Assembly: GCA_033398695.1 (NCBI GenBank)
Contig: CM065814.1
Span: 83,284,358-83,348,357 of the forward strand
Origin: Orobanche coerulescens
Taxonomy: Eukaryota > Streptophyta > Magnoliopsida > Lamiales > Orobanchaceae
Direction: 5' to 3'
DNA length: 64,000 nucleotides
The position numbers were made by a program, and so were the translations under genes. Below are positions 11,498 to 22,955 of the stretch, piece by piece. Positions within the stretch are counted from its first letter, which is position 1; each line of letters begins with the position of its first letter. The notes beneath the pieces are model-generated. The model saw only the letters and a program-made list of their open reading frames with translations. It ran no database searches and was not told the origin of the DNA.

Positions 11498-13481
11498 TGT
11501 TAGGAGTATGCCCTTGAATGCCACTCAGAAGATGTTGAGTGAGGGCATTGTACTTGTTATTATGTAAATCATTAATATAAGGCAATGGATGTTTCTTTAT
11601 TTACTGGTAGTTACTGGCATTCCTAACTCGTGTATATATATATATAAACTAGTCCGTGTATTTGAGAGCGAAACATTACATTCCTTATTGGATAAGGGGA
11701 TCGGCACTGGAAAGATTTATAGCTCAAATACTTAATTGTTCGCAAGTCGATGAAACTTGATTGGGCGTTAAGTTTATTTGAAGACTTGTATGACGTGTTC
11801 TTTGACGTGGAGAGTGCCTGTCGAACATTAATGGTTAGTGGGAGCACACGTTATAGGTATGCTAATTAGATTAGTATACTCGAACCGACTCACCCTCGAT
11901 TCGTCACACGGATTTCACTCTGGGACAGTCAATGATGGAATCGAAAGGTTGTGATAGGTATTCGTGAATCTTCGACTTGAGGATTTAGTAGGGATGTGCT
12001 TGTGACGTCAAGATTTTCATTAGAGTAGTTCGACCCTATAAACCGGAAGGCAGGGGTCAACCTCGATGTGCGTCTTGACGGGCAAGTAGCAGGTCCTACT
12101 GAATAACAAGATAGAATTCTTTCTCCCGTTAGTGTACGGGTTATATGTCCTATGTGGTTATTGGCAGATGAGATCATAAGTCTTTGGTCAAACAAGTGGA
12201 GCTAGTTGTATTGGATACATGAGAGCTCGATAATCTCGATTTGCATTAACGCATGCATAGCGTCAAGTACAGATAGGGTTTGACTGACCATGACCCTATA
12301 ACTTGATCGGGACATTTGAAAGAAGTGTTTACACATATACTGGTATTCACGACAAAATGGTTCTTGAATGATCCCAATTATTCGTTCTCAGTTGGGGTAC
12401 AGTGTAGGCAGCCAGGCTGGCTAGGTGGTGCTACTACTCTTTGGTTCCCCCCATTGCTGACTGAGACGGACCTATCGAGTTGCGCAATAGGATTGACGAC
12501 GGAATGAATCGAGCTTATTCTCTCATTATGAATATTAGATATTGGATATCTAATTTTGGGACATTGGATGTCTAAATTGATTTATTAGATAAATTAATTT
12601 ACAGCTAAATGAATTAAATAAATTACTAGGTGATTAATTTAATTCATAGATATAATTATTTCTTGGAGAAATTAATTATGTTATATTATATTTGATATGA
12701 TTAATTAATTGAATTAATTAATTGGTATAAATACATCGGATCGGGATTGGAGTTTATCTGTTTGGACTCACGGGAGTCCGAAACGGACCGAACTCTTGCT
12801 ACCCATCTAGATGGCCGCTCCCCTTTGTCTTCCACCTAATGTGGTGGAAGACTTCATGATTTAATATCATGAAGTGTTTTTTCCTTAAGGGACATGGAAT
12901 CACCTTTTATATTATAAAAGTGATTTGATAAGATTGATTGAAAAATAAAAAGGGAAGGAAGACTAACTCTCACTTGCCCATGCCATTCCATCCGTAAGTT
13001 AGAGAGAGAAAATAATTCTTCTCAAGTCTTCTTCATCTTCTTCACTTTGTTCTTGAGTTTTCTTAGAGAAAATTCAAGATTAATAGAGAGATAGTGAGTT
13101 ATACACTTAGAGTGTTATAATCACAATTGAAAACTTCATCATCCTAGCTCTAGCCGTATCCTTGGAGGATAGCAAGGTGATCGTCATTCCGTTCGTTTAT
13201 CTGGCGCGTGGCAAGTATAGACGCGGTACTTTCGGCGTTGGATCATCCAAGAGCTTGGAGCGGATTGGATCGTAGGGAAATCAACTAAAGCTTGGGGAAT
13301 ATCTCAAGAGAAGGACACCATTTAAATCAACTGACTACAAGGGTATGTTTCTCGTATCTCTTGTGTTTCGTATTATATTCGTATATATGTAGCTCGATCG
13401 ATCCTCGTAGGGATTCAGATCGAATTAATTTTCATTTTACCGCTTCCGCTGGACCTTCGTTTTAGGCACCGAATCCCAACA
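11498..13481 (+). repeat. 3' LTR of the truncated copia
   Basis: 1984 bp. It starts TGTTAGGAGTATGCCC after the purine tract GTGCAAGTGGGAAAT and ends GGCACCGAATCCCAACA. Both ends match the LTRs at 22956-24925 and 30479-32438. Confidence 0.92.
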
Positions 13482-14700
13482 GTAGAAATAGTGAAGGCAG
13501 TGAGAAAGGCTCAACCCAAGATAATGGTCGATCTTTAGGAAGAGAAGAAAGATTTATGCTTGGCGACACAGAATGGGTTCAAGCACATAGATATGTGCTC
13601 AATAATCTACTTATTGTCGACAAGTTTAAAAGGTTTTCACATATACACTATATTTCATTTATGTTTTGCACCTTTAATTTTTATAGCTAAGTTGATAATA
13701 TTTGAATTTGCAGGGAACATTTGAGTGTACTACGACGTGGTAATCGACGCATGTCATGTTTTAATATGAAAAAGCTTCATGCTGAAACCTTTCATGATTG
13801 GTTTAAAAAAGGTATGTAAATAACCTGTTTCCAATAGTGTTATGAACTATTTATTTTTTATAATATATATGTTGTGAGTAGATATTTAAATTATAGATTT
13901 TCTGTTAAAATGTATAGGTAAATGAAATTATAAATTCAAGTAATGCTACTAATGTACACCAAGATATTGCATTCCTAGCTAGGGGACCAAGTAAATGGGC
14001 TCGTCGTTACATTGGGTATCTTGTAAATGGACTTCGTTTTCACACTAAGAAGCGGGAGATGATGAGAAAAACCTAAAATAGTGGAGTGTTCTCGAATGCT
14101 TCTACGATTAGTTTTTCAAGCAGTAAGGATAAGAATCCTATATTAGGTGACGTGTCATTTTATGGTGTTCTAAAGGATATAATAGAAGTGAGGTACACCA
14201 ATGACATAAAATTTATTATGTTCAAGTGTAATTGGGTTGATCGTAATTCAGGATTGAAACACGATGAGTTTAGTTTCACTTTGGTGAACTTTGCTCACTT
14301 ACTACATAGAGGAAACAGGATGGATGGGCCATTTATTCTAGCATCTCAAGCTCAACAAGTATGGTATTTACAAGATCCAGTTGATCCAGATTGGCATGTA
14401 GCTTTGAAGATGACCCATCGAGCTATATTCAATGTTGACCTTGAGGTTAATGAATTTGGAAGCACCGGGGATGAGCTGATTTCTTATCAAGGTGAAACAA
14501 ATATTGAAAATGAGATCATATCTTATGCTAGAGCAGATATTGAAGGGGAGACACTCGTAGGAAGTGATCACTCTGATGAAAATAGAGTTCATTATTTAGA
14601 AAAGGGACTAGATCACTCTGCAAGTGATGATTTTGATCCCAATGATGATGATGATTTTTTTGAAGATGTTATACCACCTAGTGAGAGTGAAGATGATTAG
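13482..14700 (+). pseudogene. CACTA transposase C-terminal exons (TNP2-type, DUF4216)
   Basis: Exon 1 (to about 13632) reads WVQAHRYVLNN, typical of the end of the TNP2/DUF4218 region. Exon 2 (about 13714-13812) reads SCFNMKKLHAETFHDWF. Exon 3 (from about 13917) reads LARGPSKWARRYIGYLVNG, and then the DUF4216 domain appears with YGVLKDIIEVRY, FILASQAQQVWYLQDP and DWHVALK, ending in an acidic tail and a stop at 14698-14700. Splice signals (AG|GTTTTC, GCAG|GG, GGTATG, TATAG|GT) are present. One in-frame stop near 14074 breaks exon 3. The N-terminal DDE part is missing, so it cannot act as a transposase. Confidence 0.85.
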
Positions 14701-15639
14701 GAAATTCGGTATGCAGTAAGTTCAACTTCTTAGATTAATTTTATTGAACATATTTATGAATTTTTTTTTCACCATGATCATTTGTTATATGCCTGTTAGT
14801 TTTTATTTATTGTTGTGTTTTTCTTGTTTAGAAGGGTATTAGGAGCAGTGGATTGGGATCCTGGGAGAAGTTCTGGATTCTGTCATCATCTGTTCTGGAT
14901 TTGGTGGTGTTTTGGTGATAAGGTTAAAACTCGTATAAATTGTTGGTTCTTTTTTTTTTTCTTAATTTTCTTTCTTTCTATTATTGCAATTATATATTTT
15001 AAAGTATTTGCATATCACGTTTCTAATCTGGGTCTTGTAAAGTAATAGGTCATATGAGTAGTTGTTGTTATTGTTGTTATCTCTCTTTATCTCTACAAAA
15101 CAATCCAAATATCACCATTTGAAGTTTTTTAACTTCCATATTGCAGATAGAATATTTGGGTGAAGAAGTGGGAGTTGGGATTGGGAGGTCTTGTGCAAGG
15201 TTTTCTAAAGAAGTCCTTCATGGTAGATAGTTTAGGAATTATTTTACTGTTGATTTTTTGGGATTTTCTCTTCACCTTTTATTTTTTGGTTTTTCTCTCT
15301 TTTTACTTCGTAACTCGTAAGATAGTCGATCTGCAAATTTACTTCATGACTCTCTCTCTACCACTAAAAGAGATATATAGGTTGAATCTTGCTTTTAGCG
15401 ACATTTATGCAGCTTGTGGATATAAAATTAACTTGATTATTTCATATTTATACACGACTGTTATATAATTTATGAGAGTATCTCTAGCACAATATCTGCA
15501 AAACTCATCAAACACATTGCAATTAGACGTGAAGGAATGAGGGTGAAAGTTTATCCTCTGAAAATTTAGAGCTTACAGATCAATTAAATTTGATTTTGAC
15601 TTAGATTTTAGTAAAATATTTGTTGGTATTTAAAAGTAT
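14701..15639. other. CACTA interior without recognisable gene
   Basis: AT-rich sequence with short open frames (for example 15160-15468) that match nothing I know. It lies between the transposase stop and the subterminal repeats and may hold a decayed second CACTA gene. Confidence 0.4.
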
Positions 15640-16571
15640 TTTTTATTGTTATTTTTGTGCCACTAGTACAAACTCTATAACAAAAAGTGACGCAAAGTGT
15701 GCCATTATTGTACAACATCAATTTAAAAGTATTTTTTATTGAGGTGTCATAAATATATTGACATAATTTAGAAACACAAAAATGAGTGTCGGCGTCCGTG
15801 TCACTAAAATACAACACAAAATATAGATGACGCACAAATGACATAAATATACGACACTAGATGTAACACTATTCTAAAAATGTGGTATAATTATGACATT
15901 TGATTAATATGTGACAAATAAATTGTAGCAATTTAGAGTCACGAAAACGAGTGTCGCGCATGTGTCACTAAACTGCGACACAATATGTATGTGACACACA
16001 ATACGTGAATATAAGACACTAGATGCAACACTATTCTAAAAATATGGTATAATAGTGATATTTTATTGATGTGTCATAAATAAATCAGCACAATTTAGAA
16101 ACACATGACAAAAATGAGTGTCACGTCCGTGTCACTAAAATACGACACAAAATATAGATGATGCATAAGTGACATAAATATACGACACTAGATACACTAT
16201 TCTAAAAATTTGGTATAATTATGACATTTGATTGAGGTGTCGCAAATAAATTATCTCAATTTTGAGACACAAAAACGAGTGTCGCGCGTGTGTCACAAAA
16301 CTACGACGCAATATGTATGTGACACACAAGTGACGTAAATATACGACACTAGATGCAATATTGTTCTAAAAGTGTGGTATGATTATGACATTTGATGGAG
16401 GTGTCACAAATAAATTGTCGTAATTTCGAGACATAAAAAGGAGTGTCGCGCGTGTGTCACTAAACTACGACACAATATGTATGTGACGCACAAATGAGGC
16501 AAATATATGACACTAGAAGCATAAGTGTGGTAGTTTAGTGACACTGTCGCATGAGCGTGTGTCGCAATAAG
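15640..16571. repeat. CACTA subterminal tandem array, about 165 bp per unit
   Basis: The phrase TTCTAAAAATGTGGTATAAT recurs near 15872, 16032, 16200 and 16364, a period of about 165 bp, with partial units on either side. Each unit carries several GTGTC/GACAC words in both orientations (TACGACAC, GAGTGTCG, TGTGTCACTAAA). In En/Spm the subterminal repeats bind the TNPA protein through a word containing GACAC, so this array is a good candidate for the transposase-binding region. Confidence 0.8.
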
Positions 16572-16588
16572 CCTATAATGTTGTAGTG
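16572..16588 (-). repeat. CACTA terminal inverted repeat (right end)
   Basis: The minus strand reads CACTACAACATTATAGG. It is followed on the plus strand by TCC, the probable 3-bp target duplication. Confidence 0.85.
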
Positions 16589-16679
16589 TCCTCGTATTCA
16601 TTAACTTAATTATATACTGAAACTTGAAATAAATATTGTTATTATTTTTTATGTTGGGATTCAATTATTGTTTTCAGAT

Positions 16680-18880
16680 ATGGGCTTGCGAGGCTATACC
16701 TTCGTTAGGTTCCATATGTGGGACCATGCTCGGAGCTTCTTTCATCAAGCGACCTCATTGTACACGCTGGAAGTTGAAGAAGCTGGGTCATGTTGCTTTT
16801 ACCACATTCTTCGATTAGGAGGTAATCAATTATAGATTTTCAATACGTAAATACTCTTGTAGATATTTAAGGTTATAATTACTGAAAATGTGTCTTTGAA
16901 TTGCATTTAGATTGACTGTTTTGAGGTGTTAGCTCCGACACCTGAGGAGGAACAGGAGCCGTATATGCAGTCCATTAATGATGTTGCGAGCGAGCGGTAC
17001 ATTATATGCACAGGATGGCCCTATGCAAGAAGGAGAGGTGGGGAAGGGGAAGGGGGAGGGCTCGTGATGGTAATTATTCTATCGATGATCTAGCCGGAGA
17101 GTGTATTGTCCGGCAGGGGACATCCGGTCCAGTTATTTCTGAGCCTACATATCCTACTACTGGACGTGAGTAATTAGGAGAGCCTCATGATCCTATGCAT
17201 ACTGATTCGCAGTGCCAAAGTTCTCCGACATGGGGTACTCACCAGACTGCATCTTCTACGGTACGTGGTACACAGGAGACTGTGCATTACTGATTTTAAT
17301 ATCCTTTTTACTCGTTTGTGTGCATATATCGATTCAGCATGTGATGGGGTGGTCTGGCATATGCGTCCATATGTTGATGATGCAGTGGGTCAGAGTGCTC
17401 GTCTTGCTACGCCGTCATGGGATTTTGGAGGTACTAATGAATTTTTGCGCGATTCTCCTCATCATGCCTCGATTCCGACAGAGTCTCGATTTGACAGAGT
17501 GCCTATTCCCCCAAGCAGACTGAGAGCGTCCCCGGTGCTGGCGGAGCATCGTTGCCTATAGAAACTCGTGTTGATGTAGCGTCGGCTCCCACCGAGCAGA
17601 TTGAGGGCATCCCCAGCACCGACGGAGCATCGATCCCGATAGAGCACACAGAGTCTCGATCATCATTCTGATGGAGCCTGGGCCCTGATAGTTACCTCCC
17701 GGTTATTCCTACTGAGATGTTGGTGACACCACCAGAGGTTGCCCCTAGGCCTCGACCATCAGAGACATTTGATTCGCCTATACCACAATATAGGTCATAT
17801 AGACCGCATTCCCCCTTCTCGACCATAATAGTTCGGAAGAGGAAGGACTTAGATGAGGATGCATATATGAGGCGGTTGGGTAGCGATGAGAGGTGAGTTA
17901 AATTGTAGATTTAATATTATTTACTAAAATTATCGATATTTAAACAAAAAGTAAATTGTAATGTCAATGTTGGTGCTGCATGCGGAGCTGGTGCCTCCTC
18001 GTTTTTGATGCTACAGGAAGGATCCAAATTGATAGGTGCAGAAGTAAGTCTTTCAGTTTATATGTATATAATCTATTATTGAAATGTGTAGTTATTGAAA
18101 ATGTTTAATTTATTTGAAATTTAAATGATATCCAGCATCTGAATGTATATTTGGGGATCCTACGGTTTGATACCAGATTTGTTGGCATGTGATGGCTCCA
18201 TGATTGGGCTGCCCAGACGGTTCTGGTTCATACGAGCTTCTTGGTAATGAAAAAATATTGATTTATAAATTTCTTCCAAATTAATTGAATGCTTCGTTAC
18301 TGACAAAATTATTTTATATTAGGCTACGTGTATGAATATATGGAATAATTCTAATAAGAGAGGGGGCACATTGAGGATTGATGATGAGGATCTCGAATTC
18401 TTGATCAGCCACGTTCACGGCCTGAGACCATTTTGAGGCGATCATCGCCCTTGGTGGGAGTTATCGAGGTGATAATTTATTGCATGCTTTGTTATTTTGT
18501 TTAATATTGTGCTGATAATGTACTTTTTGAACAATCCAGGTGTTGACCATCTGGAATACGTCTCCAGAGTCCTCGAGTGGACATTGGGTTGATAGATGTA
18601 GAAGTAAGTTTTTCAATTATATGTATATAATCTATTATTGAAATGTGTAGTTACTGAAAATGTTTAATTTATTTGAAATTTAAATGATATCGAGCATCTG
18701 GATGCATATATGGGGATCCTACAGTTTAATTTTGGATTATCTCATGGAAAGACCGAGATGGATATTTACGCATTTAAAGGACGTATGGCACGAGGTATCT
18801 GGAGGTTTAGCGATGATATAGATACTATAGTATATGATCCCACTAGTTTGTTTATACGGTGGGATGATAGAGATTAGTGA
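16680..18880 (+). pseudogene. Degenerate exons, probable Ulp1/DUF1985-type gene of a MULE
   Basis: After a clear acceptor (TTGTTTTCAG) an exon reads IWACEAIPSLGS and later PHCTRWK. This resembles the WAYEAIP...P..RW signature of DUF1985/Ulp1-like genes carried by plant MULEs. Further short blocks follow, including LAPTPEEEQEPYMQS (about 16925-16970), HLNVYLGILRF (about 18140), FLISHVHGLRPF (about 18400) and LDAYMGILQFNFG (about 18690). The frames are broken and intron borders uncertain. The CACTA end lies in the intron before the first exon, so the CACTA probably jumped into this gene. The family assignment is tentative; a plant mobile domain protein is the alternative. Confidence 0.4.
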
Positions 18881-18971
18881 TATCTTTTTTTTAGTGATAT
18901 ACATGTATATAAATATTCCAAATCAGTAAATAACGATTCAAATTTTTCTATAATGATTATTGTGTATGAAT

Positions 18972-19233
18972 TCAAATTTTTCTATAACGATTCAATTTTT
19001 TTTTTTCTATTTTCTTTTATTTCATGTTATCTTTTATTTTATATATATATATATATATATATATTTTTTTACATTATTCTCTTCTTTATTTGCTTTTTTC
19101 TCTACTTTTTTCCTCTTTTTTTCTTTTATGTTATTTATGTAACGATTATTGACGGTTTCAAAGTTTGATTCATGTTAGCCGACCCCAAATCATTTTGGGA
19201 CTAAGGCTTAGATGTTGTTGTTGTTGTTGTTGT
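18972..19233 (+). mobile_element. 5'-truncated RTE LINE 3' end with TSD
   Basis: It holds the RTE 3' tail: a T-rich stretch, then TTGACGGTTTCAAAGTTTG, GCCGACCCCAAATCATTTTG and GATG(TTG)n. The sequence TGATTATTGTGTATGAAT appears on both sides (18954-18971 and 19234-19251) as an 18-bp TSD. The caution is that this word also belongs to the neighbouring tandem repeat. The same tail ends the long LINE at 41817-45287. Confidence 0.85.
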
Positions 19234-19690
19234 TGATTATTGTGTATGAATACTTTTTTTTATAATAAATACACAATAAAAATAATTCAATATCAAATAA
19301 ATATAAAATAATAAATATAAAAAAATCAACTCCAAATCTAAAAGAGGAGTAACTCGAACGGTTCTTTTTTTTAATAATGGATATTGTGTATGAATACCTT
19401 TTTTATAATAAATACACAATGAAAATAACTCAATATTAAATAAATATAAAATAGTAAATATAAAAAAAACTCGAAATCTAAACGAGGAGTAACTGGAACG
19501 ATTCTTTTTTCTTTATAATGATTATTGTGTATGAATACATTTTTTATAATAAATACACAATGAAAATAACTCAACATTACATAAATATAAAATAGTATAT
19601 TTAAAAATACAACTCAAAATCTAAAAGAGGAGTAACCCGAACGATTCTTTTTTATAATGATTATTGTGTATAAACTATTGGAGTAATCTA
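19234..19690. repeat. Tandem repeat, about 140 bp, three copies
   Basis: Units start ATTATTGTGTATGAATAC near 19235, 19381 and 19520, with a partial one near 19660. Each contains AATAAATACACAAT and AAATATAAAATA and ends with GAGGAGTAACT.GAACG and a T-run. The closing word links this array to the GAGTAACTCGA array that follows; the same AT-rich unit reappears at 20160-20250. Confidence 0.85.
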
Positions 19691-20160
19691 AATGCTCTGT
19701 GTAACTCGTTTTCATAACCTGATTGACTCGATTAATGAGTAACTCAAGATAAAAATCGAGTGACTCGATTAGAGATACAAGTGACTCGATATGTAATTAT
19801 CGTGTCACTCGACTCATGATCGAGTAACTCGATTTTTATCTCGAGTAACAAGTGGTATTTTACCGATTTGATTTTACCGAACAACTCGTTTGATTTACTC
19901 ATGTTACTCGATAAAATACATGAGTTACTCGAATAAATATTTCAAGTAAATTGAGTGATTATCTCGAGTAACTCGAGTAATTGTCACTCGAGTGAGTGTC
20001 TCGAGTAAATCGAATGACACCCGAGTAACTCGAATGACTGTATTTTATCGATTGTGACTAGGAGTAACTCCATTGTAATTCGAGTGACTTGATTGGTGAT
20101 TGAGCAACTCAATTTATATCCTGAGTAACTCGTTTCAATCTTCGAGTAACTATTAAATAA
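19691..20160. repeat. GAGTAACTCGA-word array (left side of the MULE)
   Basis: More than twenty exact or one-off copies of GAGTAACTCGA or GAGTGACTCGA, about every 15-30 bp. The mirror array, mostly in the opposite orientation, is at 35465-35745. Confidence 0.8.
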
Positions 20161-20249
20161 ATACGAAATAATAAATACGAAAAATACAACTACTTATTTC
20201 GGTATTTAGTATAATAAACACGCAATAAAAATATGTCAAATAAATATAA

Positions 20250-22162
20250 CTACTTTACATTGGGGGCTCATTTAGGTCGAAACAATGCTTAGTTGGACAT
20301 TTTGGAACAGTATGGTCATTAGAGTTACATATACTACACTTTTTTTTGCACGTCCCTTTTTAGATGGAGTTGGTTGCATTGTGAAATCCTCAAAGAGTTG
20401 GGGAATAACCGTAGTGCAAGTCTTTCTATTGTGCCCGTGCCTCCACATCTAAGGCATGTTTGAACTTTATGAGTATGAGTAGAGGACTCAAACCCCTGAT
20501 GTGTATCTCCTTTCTTTTGGTCACCCTGCCTGTCTCGGATTGTCTGGTGGATCACAAACTTTCACCTTGATGTTAGCACGAATGAACCAATCACTTAGGT
20601 GAGGTACTGAAATCACAGTCCGTCCCCACATTTGGCGAAGCGTGGACACTTTGTAGTAATCATATAAGTACACAGTTTGGTCGTGATTGAGATACCTTAT
20701 AGCTGCATGATTGCACGAGATCATATCATGTTGGAACATCATACAACTGTATTTTTGCTATCTCAAGTCCAGAACATAATTTTTCCTATTAAAGGTCACG
20801 AACACCCCGTCCCTAAGGAATTGAACGTCCGTGTTATATCCAGCGCCAACCGCCTTCATCAATATCTCGTATGCATGATTTGTTAAAGGTCCAGGACACT
20901 CATTTGCATTGTTATATCGATCAGATATCTATTCTTCTACCATGGTTCAACATACCTCGAGAAGTGCGGAAATATGCAGCTTTCTAGCCCAGAGAAGACG
21001 ATTGTTTATACTTTCAACGACATTTGAATTCATAACCTCGAATCGCCGGACTGGGCACTTCACAGGAGCCCATCTATTTTCACTGACAGCTTCTTTCAAG
21101 TGGGTAGCTGCAATTGGACATGCTATTTCTAAACTTTTCATATACTTATTATAGTCCTCAATACGATAACTGTAAGCTGCAGCATTGAAAATTGCCACCA
21201 CATGTTAACCATACTTAGTCAAATTCTTCTGAACGTGGTAACAACATAACTCGTGATGCGCAAGTGGGAATACCTCTCCTATAGCATTTGCTATGGATTT
21301 ATGCCCGTATGAAAGAATCAAGAGGTCCCTTGGACAACCGAAGGCTTCTTTCAATTTGTACATGAAATACTTCCACGACTCATCGCATTCGACGTCGCCA
21401 ATCCCAAAAGCAAGTGGAAATATCTAATTGTTGCCATCTTTTATAACAACAACAAATAATACTCCTCGATACTTACCCTTAAGGTGTGTCCCATCAACAA
21501 CAATAATTAGTCTAGCATAATGAAGTCCAGATAACGAAGTCCACAAAGCATAAAACATCTATTTAAATTTTCCACTATTTGCATCAACCACATAATCAGT
21601 TAGGTACCTGGATTCGTCACCTCCAACATATGCAAGTACGAGGGCATCATTCTGAAAGCATCTTGATGGTCTCCATATATCACCGAAATAGCATGGTTGC
21701 GAATGCTCAATGTGAAGCCATAACGGATTGTCAAATAATGCTCCTTCTTAAGTTGAGCCTGCAGTAGCTTCGGAGTCATAATCTGCCCATCCACTAATAA
21801 TTTGTCGTACATGTATTCACTGAGCATCTTAGAAGGCAACTGCTTAGGTGCCTTGCGATTTGGGTCAAAATGGCAGGTATGCTTGTTCAGTAAGTGCACT
21901 CAACAAAAAATTATAAGTTTCATCTGTACAAGCGGTAGAGTAGCGCTTCTTATCAGATTTTTGGGTATGATAGTCAGATTTCTTTTCCAAATGACACCGC
22001 CCAACAACGTTCTTCAATCTATCTTTGGAGAGAAATATAGATCCTCTTTGTAAAGATAGTGTATTTGCAGGATCAAATTTCTCATCTCTATTATCATCAA
22101 CTCCAGAAGGAGACACATATGGAGATTTTTACCTAGAATTTTCCACCCAGGACCAAAGGGAG
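20250..22162 (-). pseudogene. MuDR-type transposase, catalytic and C-terminal part
   Basis: Reading leftwards: YLHMLEVTNPGT (about 21600), the MULE domain with VDGTHLKGKYRG (first Asp, about 21500), GDVECDESWKYF, a position expected to carry the second Asp that reads ILSYGHKSI (about 21310), HHELCCYHVQKNL (about 21240), then NRWAPVKCPVRRFEVMNSN. A SWIM-type zinc finger (QHDMISCNHA, about 20720) and two CCHC knuckles (CLRCGG... about 20450, frame-shifted; CSICNSNDHTVPKC about 20315) end it. An in-frame TAG at 21426-21424 and several frame changes break it. This enzyme would cut and insert MULE ends; here it cannot. Confidence 0.85.
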
Positions 22163-22955
22163 TGTAACACCCCCAAACCACTCGGGAATATTACAACGCC
22201 GCAGACCCTCTCCGTGAGGATCTACCAGGCTAAACACAGTAATCACAACAACACAATACATGCCGACATGGCTAAATAACAAATCGTTAGACCGACTTGG
22301 TCTTTTACCACAACATACACATCACTTATACATAACTCCTCACAACTCATACCCACGCAGGGTCAGAATACATCAATACTCCCATAAGACGGGAAAATAC
22401 CAAAGCGGAAAGACAAAACAACATGACGTTACCAAAATACTCAACACTGGTCTTCATGTGATTAGTATCATCGTCATTCCATCATCCCTCGTACCGATCT
22501 TGTGATTTGCTCCCCAAACCTGCAAGTACATGGACGCAATACAGACATCCACCCACCGAATACTCGGGGGTTAGCAAAACTCCACTGTTTTGCTAGTGCA
22601 AGTATAAAATACAAATACAAGCCATACACATCATACTCCAGGAACATAATGATCGAGAATAGTCATCTAGACAAAAATAATGACAGACTTCCCGAGATAA
22701 TTTGCTTGAATAAAACAGTTCGAAACACGAAAGTTAGGAACGTAGCTCGATATACATTCTGAGAAAACATTTTAAGATCTCGGGAATTTTGAAAAACATT
22801 TGAGAATTCTCACTTATCGAAACCATTTAGGGACACAGCTCAAAGATCATTTTCCAAAATACAAATCCAATGACAAGCACGGGGTCCATGACCCAATCAT
22901 ACCATTCCGGTCACAAAACACAGGGCCCACGACCCAATCGAACATCTCAACATAT

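Larger units (their letters stand above)
10163..13481 (+). mobile_element. Ty1/copia remnant: truncated pol plus 3' LTR
   Basis: It starts abruptly at the end of the gypsy LTR and matches the RT linker, RT, RNase H and 3' LTR of the full-length copia at 22956-32438 (opposite strand). The 5' LTR, gag, protease, integrase and first half of RT are missing, and a further deletion near 10355-10365 joins the pre-RT linker to late RT. The right side is the natural LTR end, followed by CACTA sequence. It is the same family as the other copia. Confidence 0.9.
13482..16588 (+). mobile_element. Right half of a CACTA (En/Spm) DNA transposon
   Basis: Transposase exons (13482-14700) are followed by about 1 kb of subterminal repeats and a terminal sequence whose complement begins CACTACAACATTATAGG, the CACTA hallmark. 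The left half is gone; the copia remnant abuts the transposase. The three bases after the end (TCC, 16589-16591) would be half of the 3-bp TSD, but the partner is not in the window. Confidence 0.85.

Noticed and set aside
14815..15468. Hydrophobic ORFs in the CACTA interior as membrane proteins
   Set aside because: T-rich DNA yields Phe/Leu-rich frames by chance; no conserved motif or context.
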